Of a stretch of DNA of 64,000 nt, positions 12,426-23,060 are shown piece after piece; the stretch's first letter is position 1, and every line of letters starts with the position of its first letter. This stretch comes from Dryococelus australis (taxonomy: Eukaryota > Arthropoda > Insecta > Phasmatodea > Phasmatidae), in contig CM057005.1 in the NCBI GenBank assembly GCA_029891345.1, positions 62,955,760 to 63,019,759 on the forward strand. The letters run 5' to 3'. The notes under the pieces were generated by a model. The model had not been told where the DNA came from and did not search any database. It saw nothing but the letters and a program-made list of their open reading frames with translations. Position numbers and translations under genes: made by a program.

Positions 12426-12589
12426 AGAGGAGATGGCGGCAAAGGCTATCCGAATTTCGACAGGTATCTGTTTGTTACGGTTGTTTTCAATTTACAGGCC
12501 CAAGCGAGACTGAGTTGCTGTTGCAGTTTAAAGAAGTTTGAATGACATATTATGTGTTTTAATTTACAAGGGCGAGTGAGACTGTGTAA

Positions 12590-13130
12590 CTGTTTGATTT
12601 AATTACATAAGTGAATGTGAATGACATGCTGTTTGATTCAAGTTTAAATTAATGTTTAATAATTAAGTTGCTCTTTGAATCAAGTTTAAAATTAATGTTT
12701 AATTGAGTTGCTGTTTGACTAAATTAAAAATTAATATTTATTTGAGCTGCTGTTTGATTCAAGTTTTAAAAAATGTGGTTAGTTGAGTAGCATTTTGATT
12801 TAAGTTAAAATTATTGTTCTATTGAGTTGCTGTCTGATTCAAGTTTAAATTAATGTTTTATTGAGTAGCAGTTTTATTAAATTTAAAATTAATGTTTAAT
12901 TGAGTTACTGTTTGATTCAAGTTGAAATTAATGTTTATTTGAGTTGCTATTTAATTCAAGTTAAAATTATTGTTTGATTGAGTAGCTGTTTGATTCAAAT
13001 TAAAATTAATGTTTAATTGAGTTGCTGTTTAATTCAGTTAAAAAACAATTGATTGGCATTCTGTTTGTTTCGGTTTAAAAAAAAAAAAAGCTTGAATAAC
13101 TTGCTGTTTGTTTCAGTTAAAAAAATAATG
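12590..13130. repeat. Degenerate tandem array, about 40-bp unit
   Basis: Roughly a dozen diverged copies of a unit built around TTGAGTTGCTGTTTGATTCA followed by an AAGTTAAAATTAATGTTTAA-like half. Unit length varies slightly through small indels. It follows the Merlin relic directly and may be that element's tail or a local minisatellite. Confidence 0.8.
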
Positions 13131-13197
13131 TTTGATTGGTGTGTTGTTTGTGAACATTCATTTGCGATCTGGAAAAAATCCTCAAATAGTCGAACAG

Positions 13198-13440
13198 GTC
13201 ATGTTGGGTCTGCCCAGCAAAGACGGATGTACTTGCATCAGTTGCATTCGCAAAACTTGGATCTGCCAGTTTCAGTTATTGAGGTAAATTGATTTTCTTT
13301 AATTACATTAATTCACGATCCCTAAAAGGCATAACGCGGTCATGTCTGTCATAACTGGTTCGGCTGGCAGTGGATGCAATTGCATAGCTTTTGCTTTCGC
13401 GGACTATGGACCTGCCAGTTTCGAGTGTTAAGGCAATTTA
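13198..13440. repeat. Imperfect direct duplication, about 100 bp
   Basis: Two segments (about 13198-13290 and 13341-13440) both start GTCATGT, pass through a GCA-rich middle and end GGA(T/C)CTGCCAGTTTC...GGCAATT/GGTAAATT. Divergence is high, so the duplication is old. Confidence 0.5.
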
Positions 13441-13719
13441 ATAAAAAATGATTGAGTATATATAAAACTTTAAAATCGATTTTAAAAAGTTGAATTTTTA
13501 ACTGTGTACTGTTAAGGCGAAAATAATTAATTTTTTTGAATACGCAATAGGAAACTTTTAAAGCAATAGTTACTTTTGGCCATGGGAGACAAATAGGGTA
13601 TTTTACCCTACATTCTGTTTTTGGTTTGGATACGCTGTAGGAAATAATTGGGTGTAGGTCGAAATATACCCCTACTTGGCTGGATACACAATTCCAAAAC
13701 AAGTGGGGTGTGGCACCAA

Positions 13720-14400
13720 TTTACCCCCTTCCGCTTGGAATTATAATGTCGTCCTTTTCGGTCCTGCACTTTTTGTCACCTGGATACGCAAAGGGAAACT
13801 TTCGGTTCTCAACTAAAAAACTCACAATGTTTTCACGATATTCATTAGCCGCTTTCACCAACAATTTCCAGTCTTTGTGAAGTCCACCCATTGCCTCGTC
13901 CATTATTTGCACCAAGTACCGGCCAGTTTTCAAAATAATAATTTGTATATCCCAATACGGTAATACTGTCTGAATCTTTGGCCAAAATGTTGACACCTTC
14001 TTCTATTAGGAACTCTACAATTTCCAAAATCCCCCGTCCACACCTTTCTCAAAAAAATTCCGCTGATGCTCTCTGAATTGGGAATTTACCACTTTTTCTT
14101 TGAAATTTATCCTTGTCTCCTTCAGGTGTATAAGTTTATCTAGCCAACCACGATAGGCAGTAAAACTCACCCGTGACAGTTCCTTCTCGTCAAACAAGTC
14201 TTGTTTGTCACAACTGGCTCCGATGGTGTCTTCACTGGCTCTCATGATATCTTCTCTGACTCTCACAGTGTCTTCACTGGCTCACATGGTGTCTTCACTG
14301 GCTCTCATGGTGTCCTCGCTTGCTCTCATGGTATCTTTGTTGGTTCTCATGGTTTCTTCGCTCTGTCGAGTGCAGAGAGCGAGTGTTATCGCTTTGTTCA
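13720..14400 (-). pseudogene. Ankyrin-repeat gene, left copy of the inverted pair
   Basis: Read leftward from about 14400, an ATG-rich stretch of six 21-bp units encodes variants of MRASEDT. It then runs through GASCDKQDLFDEKEL and RGWLDKLI into ankyrin-like text such as EIVEFLIEEGVNIL, ENIVSFLVENRKF and GLHKDWKLLVKAANEYREN. At least two frameshifts and one stop in the repeat array break it. The right copy at 16541-17470 is its close relative in opposite orientation. Ankyrin modules bind proteins; the target is unknown. The host or viral origin of the gene is undetermined. Confidence 0.68.
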
Positions 14401-14989
14401 ATCGTCTCGTTTTTAAACATGCACTGCACGAAAATGTTTATTTTTTATTAGCTGAGAAGGAATGTAAGATTTCTTACATTCTTTTTATTGGCCGAGAATT
14501 AATATAAGTTTCTTTATATGGTATTATGGGTTTTACCGACCATGATTCTTGTCAATTAAATAAGAATAGTGTAAAAAAGATCATGGTTATATTTATGCGA
14601 AATGTTAAAATGTAACGCCGCTTGTTTTGTTCCTGCAATCATTACGCAAGTTTCATTGCAAACCTTTTTCTACTTTTTAACTTTCAAAACATTTTCATGT
14701 AAACGACAGATGGACTTATGAGAGAGCAGTTTTACTCTCGCTCTCGACCTCAGCAGTTGGGTAATCGGAGTTAGTTTTTGTTTATCAAAGTTACCAAATA
14801 GCACAGCGTCCACTGACGAAGCATATTTCATTTTAACATTCGTTTATTACTTTTCAATTTTCAGAATAGCTGATTGAAACTGATTGAAAACACTTTGAGG
14901 TTTCTGGATGCCTCAGGAGATACTATCACGATTCGTTTGTTATCGGACCTGTAAACTAGTTCGATTCCATTTTCAAAAGTCCATTCAAT

Positions 14990-15460
14990 CTAAATTTGGT
15001 TGTAAATTAGTGGTTGGTCGAGTAAAATTTTGTAATTTATTTCATTGAAATCCGACGAAACCTTGACTTGTCCGTCTTCATTATCGTTTAGACGAATCGT
15101 GAATATAGTTTGCGAATGTTCGACCAAAATGTTGGAAATTGTATTAAATGCTCTGAAATTTAACCATTTGAAGTTCTTAAATATTAACATAGTAAATACA
15201 CCTCCGGGAATATTCATAGTGTATCTCTTTGCCGTTTTAAAACGAATCATGCTCGCCTCTCCCGGCTTGATGACTGATGACTGTATAAATGATATTTTTT
15301 CGTCGGTTAAACTAAATTCGTTGGTATTTGTAAAATCATCGGTTTCGGTAGTAAATTCATTTTCCAGAGATGCGATCGTGGTGGAGAAGTAGTTTTTTCT
15401 TTCCACCCCACCAGCCTCCTCGCCCAATTCTATTATAGAGGTATCAAAATTGTAGTGTTT
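14990..15460 (-). CDS. Unassigned reading frame, about 155 codons
   Basis: A - strand frame runs from the poly-T tract (poly-A/poly-Lys on this strand) to a stop at 14990. The open frame begins MKKKKKKK, which is an artefact of the homopolymer, so the true start is unknown and may lie upstream in another frame. The predicted protein is rich in N, T, F and I, has mixed hydrophobic strands (NIPGGVFTMLIF, IFTIRLND) and no signal peptide. I do not recognise the family. It is one of the few long intact frames in the AT-rich island. Confidence 0.4.
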   Translation of the reverse strand, partial: KHYNFDTSIIELGEEAGGVERKNYFSTTIASLENEFTTETDDFTNTNEFSLTDEKISFIQSSVIKPGEASMIRFKTAKRYTMNIPGGVFTMLIFKNFKWLNFRAFNTISNILVEHSQTIFTIRLNDNEDGQVKVSSDFNEINYKILLDQPLIYNQI

Positions 15461-15486
15461 TTTTTTTTTTTTTTTTTTTTTTTTCA

Positions 15487-15780
15487 AATGTATTTACCGA
15501 GTGGAATTGCTATAATTAAACTAACTATGAGTAGACCCAATCCCACATAAAGTTGTTTATTTCCTTTATTCGTAGTTCGTATCTATATATTGGTAAACGA
15601 TAGTAAAAAACTCAAAATTACATAGAGCGATTCTCGGTTGTATAACTGACCATTGGTTGCCATGACGATTGAGCTCGGATCGCAAATCATTGTGGGCAAA
15701 CCATAAAATACTTGCCTCAGCGATGTTTGAATGGCGTTTTCATCGTATTTTACCGACAGGTAAGCGAGGAATTCAGACAT
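15487..15780 (-). pseudogene. Small membrane protein frame with one internal stop
   Basis: The ATG at 15780 opens MSEFLAYLSVKYDENAIQTS and stays open to a TAG at 15583-15585. Beyond the stop, the same frame continues through a strongly hydrophobic segment (LYVGLGLLIVSLIIAIPLG) and ends at a stop close to the poly-T tract. Continuity of frame on both sides of the stop suggests a protein of about 97 residues with a C-terminal membrane anchor, inactivated by one nonsense change. The upstream part contains a second hydrophobic stretch (LYVILSFLLSF). Function unknown. Confidence 0.45.
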
Positions 15781-15834
15781 TATTTATAAAATTTGAGAAT
15801 AACTCAAGGTATCGATAAGAGGGGCCATAGATTT

Positions 15835-16264
15835 ACGTTTTTTGGGGATCATTTGTCTTTGAAACACCCATCCATAATGTACCTACATCAACCAAAATGT
15901 CTTCGCGGTAATTTGAAAAGAAATGCATTTTTTCATGTGATTGAATATCTTTTCATACTTGTGTCGTACAGAACCAACTTTATTCCTAAACTCCTCAATT
16001 TGAAATGATAGGGAATTTTCTTTGTATAGTAATTTTGCCAACTGTTTAATTTTTTTAATTTTCTGCCTGTTGTTCGTCTCTCAAAAATGTTTTATAATTT
16101 TCGCGATTGACGTGCAGACCCAAACAATTTTGTTGGATAGTATACTGCTTAAGATATAGAACATTTAAACGATGGGTTAATTGAGAAATTTTAATTTCTA
16201 TTACAGATGCGAATTGATCACATTCAGTCATTAACGAATATATATTTACGCCTTTTAACCCCAA
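15835..16264 (-). pseudogene. Coiled-coil-like reading frames, unassigned
   Basis: A frame from 16264 (69 codons, MGLKGVNIYSL...) is followed, after a stop at about 16055, by a different frame that is open again with KQLAKLLYKENSLSFQIEEF and continues to about 15893. The mix of K, E, Q and L resembles coiled coil. This may be one gene split by a frameshift. No family recognised. Confidence 0.35.
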
Positions 16265-16476
16265 TACGGAATCGTAAATAAATTTTAATTGACAATATCG
16301 TGATAATATTCCCTAGTAATATTTTTGCATCTGAAATTAATCGTGTATGGGAAAGTCAAATTTAAAAAGTCTTTTTTAAATCAGTTTCATGAGGTCAGTA
16401 AAACCCACGATACCATACAAAAAACTTACATTCCTTCTCGGCTAATAAAAAAAATTAAAAATCTCGCAGAGTGCGT

Positions 16477-16510
16477 GTATAAAAACCAGACGAATCAAGG
16501 GATCACACTC
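16477..16510 (+). promoter_or_regulatory. TATA-type core promoter of the right ankyrin copy
   Basis: TATAAAAACC at about 16479 is followed some 30 bases later by ATCACACTCGCTCTCTGC, resembling an arthropod initiator (TCA-type). The first ATG of the 21-bp array is at 16541, giving a short leader. The left arm preserves the same block in reverse (a TTTAAAAAC box with the same GAT-ACACTCGCTCTCTGC downstream), so the element is conserved in both copies. Confidence 0.5.
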
Positions 16511-16540
16511 GCTCTCTGCAAACTACAGAGTGAAGACACC

Positions 16541-16747
16541 ATGAGAGCCAGCAAAGACACCATGATAGCCAGTGAAGATACCATGACAGCCAGCGAAGAC
16601 ACTGTGAGAGCCAGTGAAGACACCGTGAGAGCCAGCGAAGACACCGTGAGAGCCAGTGAAGACACCGTGAGAGCCAGTGAAGACACTGTGAGAGCCAGTG
16701 AAGATATCATGAGAGCCAGTGAAGATACCACGGGAGCCAGTTGTGAC
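16541..16747 (+). repeat. 21-bp coding tandem repeat (MRASEDT units)
   Basis: Nine successive 21-bp units, each encoding M/V-x-A-S-x-D-T/I, plus a degenerate tenth that leads into GASCDK and a stop. The matching left array lies at about 14208-14368 on the other strand. Unit length is a multiple of three throughout, so variation in copy number preserves frame. Confidence 0.9.
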
Positions 16748-17470
16748 AAATAAGACTTTTTTGACGAGAAGGAACTGTCACTGGTGAGTTTAGCTGCCTT
16801 TCGTGGTTGGTTAGATGGACTTGTATCCATGAAGGAGATGAAATTAGATTTTGAAGAAAATTATTTTGGTTGAGAAATTTCCAATTTAGCGAACAGCAGT
16901 GGCGGGGAATTTGGAAATTGTAAAATTCCTAATGAAGAAAGTGTCAAAGTTTTGGCCAAAGATTCGGCGGGTATAACCGTATTGGGGTATGCCAATAATT
17001 ATTTTGAAAATTAGCCCATAATTGTGTATTTGGTCCAAACAATAGATGCTGTAATGAAAGGGATTCACAAAGACTGTAAATTGTTGGTGAAAGTGGCTAA
17101 TGCAGTTCGTTAAAACATTGTGCGATACCTAATTGAAAAAAGTTTGGGTTAACCAGTTTTCTTAGCAAAGGATTTGATACTGCATTTCGCGGCCGAAGGC
17201 GGCATCATGAAAGTGGTAGATTATCTGGTAGAAAATGGAGCAAATGTTTTATTAATGGACGTAATAACTTTACATTATTACACGAAGCTGTATCTAGTAA
17301 AAATAAATCGACAGTTTTGTGTGTTTTGGACATTCAGGCATTGAATAACGACCAGGAAAGAATTTAAGATTTCCTAAATACTGAGGATTTGAATGGTGAA
17401 ACTGCAATTATGTGGGATACTACGAATGAAATTTGTGAAATATTAATTGAACATGGGGCAAAACCCTAAA
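16541..17470 (+). pseudogene. Ankyrin-repeat gene, right copy of the inverted pair
   Basis: The N-terminal part is the 21-bp repeat array. A stop follows GASCDK, then the frame continues as FFDEKELSLVSLAAFRGWLD. Later pieces in shifting frames read VKVLAKDSAGITVLGYANNY, MKGIHKDCKLLVKVA, LHFAAEGGIMKVVDYLVENG and LNGETAIMWDTTNEICEILI, the last two being clear ankyrin repeats (h-x-A-A-x-G...VV-x-hL-x-x-G). Multiple stops and frameshifts show decay. It extends further 3' than the left copy and ends near 17470. Confidence 0.7.
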
Positions 17471-17591
17471 CAAGACTAAATGAAGCGACTGTCTAATTTA
17501 TGGGTATGCCAAGATGGATCTATGTATATAGTTATGAATGAAAATTGTCAAATGTTAACAAAAATGTAAATGATATGAAAAAAAATGTCGT

Positions 17592-17592
17592 A

Positions 17593-17687
<95 letters not shown>

Positions 17688-17688
17688 T
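17592..17688. repeat. (GT)n-(AT)n-(AC)n compound microsatellite
   Basis: A short GT tract, about 30 AT dinucleotides, then an AC tract. The whole is a near-perfect palindrome able to extrude a hairpin. Confidence 0.95.
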
Positions 17689-17689
17689 A

Positions 17690-20359
17690 GGTTAGTTACA
17701 TGCTTTCTTGTAACATCTTTCTCCATTACCTTAAGTTAAGCAGCTCTATCAACTAAACCTATTACTTTTTGTTCTTCTAAACATGGTCGACCCTTCAAAC
17801 ACTTATTCTTGCATAACAAAAATGAAAAATAACAACTCTCAAACTTTAATGCGATCGCACTCGTGTTGGCGAACTGGAGGCTGTGGGCTTCATGGAGAAC
17901 CCGGCATACTCAAAGGCAGCAAACATAAGGCTCTTAGGGTCTCTATGACTGCAGAAACCATCTCAGCTGCCACACGACGAACGTCTCGCCTTAGTCCCAC
18001 ACACCAACTAAAATCACAGGGGCCAAGCATGAGGCACATCCAACAAAGGTACTCACTTAGTTTTTCTCTGTTATTTCCACAGTAATTATCTTTTCTATTA
18101 GTCTAAGGGAGAATCAAGGTGCCGACTGTTACTTCACTTTTAAAATAAAGGCAAGTCTCCAAGCAATCCACATTCTTAAAAATAATCCACCCAATTCTCT
18201 AAATTCTCTGAACTTATCTATCAAGAACTTCAAAAAAAGAAAAACAACTATAATCCATTAGTCAGCATCAGGACAGTTCCAGTTTATAGAAGTATTTGCA
18301 CACACACAAAACACTCTTGTGTAGTAGTGAGACCATCTTTCGTCGGAGATCAGCACCCATTGCTCGCTTCTTCGTTTTGGCATGGTCCCTTATGGAGCTG
18401 GGAGACGTCAAGCCCACCAAGACTTAGTTAGAAGTCACAGTCACACAACTGCTTCACCATAGATATCTTCTGCCAAAGGACCCATGCAGAGGGTTGAGCC
18501 AAAGGAGAGGGGTCGTCAGAAGCATTGGGGATCCAGGGAGCATGAGTACCTCAGCACCCATGGAAACATCCGGAATGCCTCCCAAAAATGTGCAAACACC
18601 ACAGTGCCTCAGACTCTTGCCAACATAGAGGAGCTGCGAGTAATTGTCTATAGCAAAGCAGAGATTCGGAGAGTCAACCTGACGAAGGACTTTTTGAGGA
18701 GACAGCTGTAAGCTTGTGGGGGATGAGAGAGAATTTCGTGCTGCGTTTAACAGACCAAGTGTAAGCCCCTCAGGGGAAAAGGGAGTGCACTTCAAACGAA
18801 TTGCCTGTTTGTGAGCGATGGCCCGGGTGCGCAGAAGAATGTGATTGGCCGAAGGCCAGGGGCCGCGAGCCATGACATCAGGCGAGGCCAGGTGCGCCAT
18901 TTTTTGTATTGTAGCAGCTCAGCTGTCGGAGTGTGAGGACGTGTTTGATTGGAGTCCGGGTCCGGAGGAGACCACCAGATGTTCACAAGGATGTGATAAG
19001 TATTTTTCTAACTTTGTTTGTTCTACTGGGTCGGAGAATAGTTCTCTGCTTCTCAGGAAAAGTGTTCTGGCCTAGCCTTTAAATAGTAGTACTTTGTAAC
19101 TTCAAATGTTAGAGAGTAGTTCAAGATCCGACACTGGTCGAGAGAGACAGAGAGAGATCATGGAGCTATCTTCTAAGGTATTTGGTTAAGAGCAACTCTT
19201 ATAATCGTGAAAGTAAAGGGGATAGAATGTGTAACTATTACTGAAGTTAATGAACCATAGCATCCTTTTTTAGATTCGAAACTTAGCGACCTAAGTAAGA
19301 AAATACGTTTATTCATTGCTATATTTGAAGGATTAGAAAGTATTCAGAGTTCGTGTTTTGGTATTGGCGAAAGTTTTGAGGTTGGCACAAGTGATTAACA
19401 TTTAAGATTTTTTTTTACTCTGTTTTCTTATTGCCAGTAACAATTGAACAACGACTGTAGGTTTTTCACAGTAGTAAGCTCTCCCCCTTTGTAAATGTTT
19501 AAGTCCAAATGTTATTGATTTGATTTTAATATCGCTGTCGTACTTTTCTTGTTTGAAAATAAAGATGTAGGCCAATCCCTGCAGGAATATGCTAAAAACA
19601 ACTCGATAGTAAGATAAGAGAAGTAAACATCTTTTATATGTTTTATTGAGAGACTTTTTCATGTGTATCGATAGTAGGTGCCTTTGGGGTTAGAAACGAG
19701 TAGTGAATTACAGAAAGATCCAACAAATAAATAACTAAATAACTGCAACTTTACGGAAACATTACAAAAAGAAGTAGTAACAAATTAATAACTGTGTATT
19801 TTAGGTTACTGTGACCTACAGAGACAACTGTCACTCTTTTGTTATAAGAGGTCTACGAGCCAAGATTAAAGTAACTTCGATATTTTTATTTATTTTTTCT
19901 ATTGTTGTCTTGTGCAAAAAGACAGCCATTAATTGAACTTGGCCAACAGGCTTTAATTTTATAACACAAAGTTTATTTTTATTTTACCCTTTAGCCCTGC
20001 TAATTACTCAAATAAGAAGTTATAAATTCAATAGTTTATTTTATTTGTTACCCAGTCAGATCTGTAATTTATTGTGCCATCAAGTCTAACTTCAATCAAT
20101 GTTTTATACTTTGACGAGAAGAGCTATTCTTTGACACTCACCATTTATTTTCCTTTGTAACAGTTCCTAATTTCAATTTCTCCTTTTGTTGCTTCTGGTT
20201 ACTCAGTAATTTTTCTTGAACAATCTTTTTTTGAATGAAATAAATTGTATGCAATGTTAATGTTTATTACTGTATTAATTATTTTTTAATAAACATCTGT
20301 TGTTGAAATTTAACCCAAAATAGCGTTCTTTGTTATCTGACCCCACCCCCCTCTCACTC

Positions 20360-20442
<83 letters not shown>

Positions 20443-21175
20443 AATATACAGAAGTTTTTGAATAGTAGGAAGGATCTTAAAAAAGAATCTAGTGCACTAA
20501 TAATTTTTAAGAAGAGTCAGTGACCTGGCACAGGTTGAACTCAGAGCCATATATGGAACCAGGTACCACACGTTGATCATGTTCTTTCCTTACCTCTCGC
20601 ATCTAATGAGTTGATTTATTCGCCGCTCCCTTCCCTTCCTTGCCCCCCCCCCTTTTTTTGTTATCCTTGTGGTTTGCTCAAAACTTTCAGAGAAAATGAG
20701 TTGAAGTATAAGAAAAGGAAGACATTTGAGATTGGAGTAATATTTATTTTGTATTGAGCAAACAATTCTGGTTAATTAGTCCTGTCAACAAGACAGGTAG
20801 TGGTGGCAATTCTCTCACCCTTAGAAAGGGAGAATGTGTTTGATATCTTTGCAGTCAGCATTATTGCTCAGTATTTACACAATTCATGGGCTTCAACTGT
20901 TTTCTCCTGTTTAATACTTTCTTTTAGAACTTGGAGTCACTCAGTAGTAGTTTGATAATAAGATTCATTCGAGAACCCCCCTCCCACCTAACCGATCAAC
21001 CTAGCCATTGTGCTCTTTTTTTTTTGTTTTGGACCTGGTTAATCTACATTATCGTCACCTATTTTTATTCTAAACCCTCCCTCTTATCCCTTTATGTGGA
21101 GATCTTAACATTTGGTGTAGTTTGATAATTATTTTAGTGCAGACCACTCTCCTTCCCTCCCTCCCACATTACAAT
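17690..21175. other. No gene recognised; includes a GC-richer patch at 18.3-19.1 kb
   Basis: Mostly AT-rich. Between about 18290 and 19080 the composition rises and frames lie open on both strands (148 codons at 18454-18900 -), without a motif I can name. It may be old retroelement sequence. Confidence 0.4.
20364..20444. repeat. (CT)n-(CA)n microsatellite
   Basis: An interrupted CT tract followed by a CA tract. Confidence 0.95.
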
Positions 21176-21689
21176 ATTGTGCACGCTTCCCAGTGCTGAT
21201 AAGGGAGAATATTTACGTACCTACAGGTGCAAAGCAAGTAACTCTGGTAGAAGCATCATCCTGGTGAACAGTTGCCGATGTTCATCACGCAAAAGGCGCA
21301 GATCAGGAGGGGCTAGATATCAATGTCAAAACCACCTTACCAGAATACAGAGCTGCACTGGTACCTTTCCTTAACAGCAACATGGAGAATGTTTTAAATA
21401 CTGCCATCATTCTCGAATGGAACAGGAGCTCATCACTTCACAAGAGTAGAGCCACACAATGGCAGCACGAGACACGGGAGTGACAACAATACGCTACAGG
21501 ACCGGGTTGACCATCCTGCGAAGCAGTTTGGTAACAAGTCGGAACGGGACATTGCAAGTGCGAATAATGAAAATATTACACTCTGTGGTAAAAAGCCAGC
21601 TGACTGTGCGCACAGAGATATGGGGCAACCACGAGTGCAGCTTGACAAAAGTCAGCCTACTGCCAGTCGAAACAAGTATTTGATGTTGC

Positions 21690-22136
21690 AGTGCGAAATT
21701 GGGATAAATAGAGCACAGATATGACGCGAAAGAGCAGAAATGTTGGCAATAGTGGGGACAGTTAAAAAGTACTGGCCCTACCTGGAATACAAACATTTCA
21801 TGTTACAGACAGAAAACAGATGCCTTGTTTAACTGCACGCAATGAAAGAGGGCTGCGGTAAACTCATCCTGTGGGTGTTTCTCCTACAGTCATACAACGT
21901 CACTGTAGAGGATGTCCCCAGGAAGGAGAATGAACTGGCAGACACCATATCCAATGTGCCCGATGCAAGTGTTGTGGTTACAGACTATGCAGAATGGGAA
22001 GAAGTACACCCGCCCGCCATGCACGAATTGTTCAGAGAGGCACAGTTGATCCAAGTACAAGCAGTGTACCATGGCATTCTTATGAATGCACTGTACCAGG
22101 AAATAATCGAAGAGCAAGACAGCTGTGCCGTGGCAT
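21690..22136 (+). pseudogene. Gypsy RNase H and pre-integrase region, relic
   Basis: In shifting frames: VLALPGIQTFHVT or, one frame over, KYWPYLEYKHFMLQT, matching the RNase H strand before the T-D-H box. Then comes the frame from 21842, with LQSYNVTVEDVPRKENELAD. That last block is the usual RNase H end of Gypsy pol (V-x-h-V-P-G-K-x-N-x-h-A-D), here with R for G. Confidence 0.75.
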
Positions 22137-22299
22137 GAGAGAGAAAGGAGCAATGTGCAAGAGAGACTGTGGAACAGTGGTGTGTGATATAAGGAAGGTT
22201 GGAAACGTGCGCAGTACACAACAACACAAAATGGAGCTTGTTTGTACCATCAACATGCAACGCAAAAGTATTGGAACATGCACACACAAGTAACATAGC

Positions 22300-23060
22300 C
22301 AAACCCCCCGGTATGGAGCAAACTATCCGAAACCTCAGAAGGCATTTCTTCTGGCCGAACCCCCGGACAATCGGTTGTAAAAAGTTTATCTTAGTCATGA
22401 CCGAAAACTTCTCACGGTAGGTGGAGGTTTATGCGATGAGTAGTGCAAGGGTTACCAACATCGCGCAAGTATTGGAACGGGATTTTTTCCATCGCTGGTG
22501 CTATCCAAAGCAAGTACTGACAGACAATGGCACACGATTCGTGGGAAGGAAGTGGCAAGCAAAGTGCTTCCAGTAGGGGTGCAGCACTTGCAAAAGGTGG
22601 TGTATCACCCAATGTTCAACCCCACGTAGCGTCGCAACCAGGACCTAAGATACAACTGTGGCACCATGTGGGTAATGTACACACCAGCTGGGCAGACCAC
22701 CTGCCCACTGTTCTCTTCACCCTCCGCTGATGTGCGAACGCCGCAACAGGCCAGACACCTGTGGATGTCCTGCTAGGCCCTAACATCAAACTTCCCAGCG
22801 AAAGACACTGCTAGCAAACAGCACTAGTGGGAGCACAAAAGGAAGCATGGCAAAGTGAGTGGAAAGGGGGCAATGAGACAAAGAGCAGAGGGGGAGGCAA
22901 GAAAAGTACGCTGTGGGATGGGTCCCTACTAGTAACAGGACCCCACCCACGCTCGAACCCAGTCGACAGGTATATGTGAAGTCACACCCGCAGTCAGCAG
23001 CCCGCCTAAATTTCTGTGCCAGGCTCATTGCGCAATGGACAGGCCCACGTGTGTTATAAA
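22300..23060 (+). pseudogene. Gypsy integrase, relic
   Basis: The zinc-binding end is suggested by the NLRRHFFWP block. The core is clear: VEVYAMSSARVTNIAQVLE, then RWCYPKQVLTDNGTRFVG with the catalytic aspartate in TDNG. Later HTSWADHLPTVLFTLRCANA and TGQTPVDVLLGPNIKLP follow in another frame. Further on, VKSHPQSAARLNFCARLIAQ lies where the GPY/F module is expected. Stops and frameshifts interrupt it repeatedly. Confidence 0.75.

Larger units (their letters stand above)
14481..16420. other. Central segment of the inverted island
   Basis: About 1.9 kb between the two ankyrin arms. It contains several - strand frames described separately and a 27-base T run at 15458-15484. The arms read away from this centre. 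Together with the arms it forms a head-to-head palindromic unit, a layout seen at the ends of some large DNA viruses and some self-synthesising transposons. No polymerase, integrase, ATPase or capsid motif was seen, so the class stays open. Confidence 0.45.

Noticed and set aside
12590-13130. CRISPR-like array
   Set aside because: Units are degenerate and contiguous, with no unique spacers, in a eukaryotic genome.
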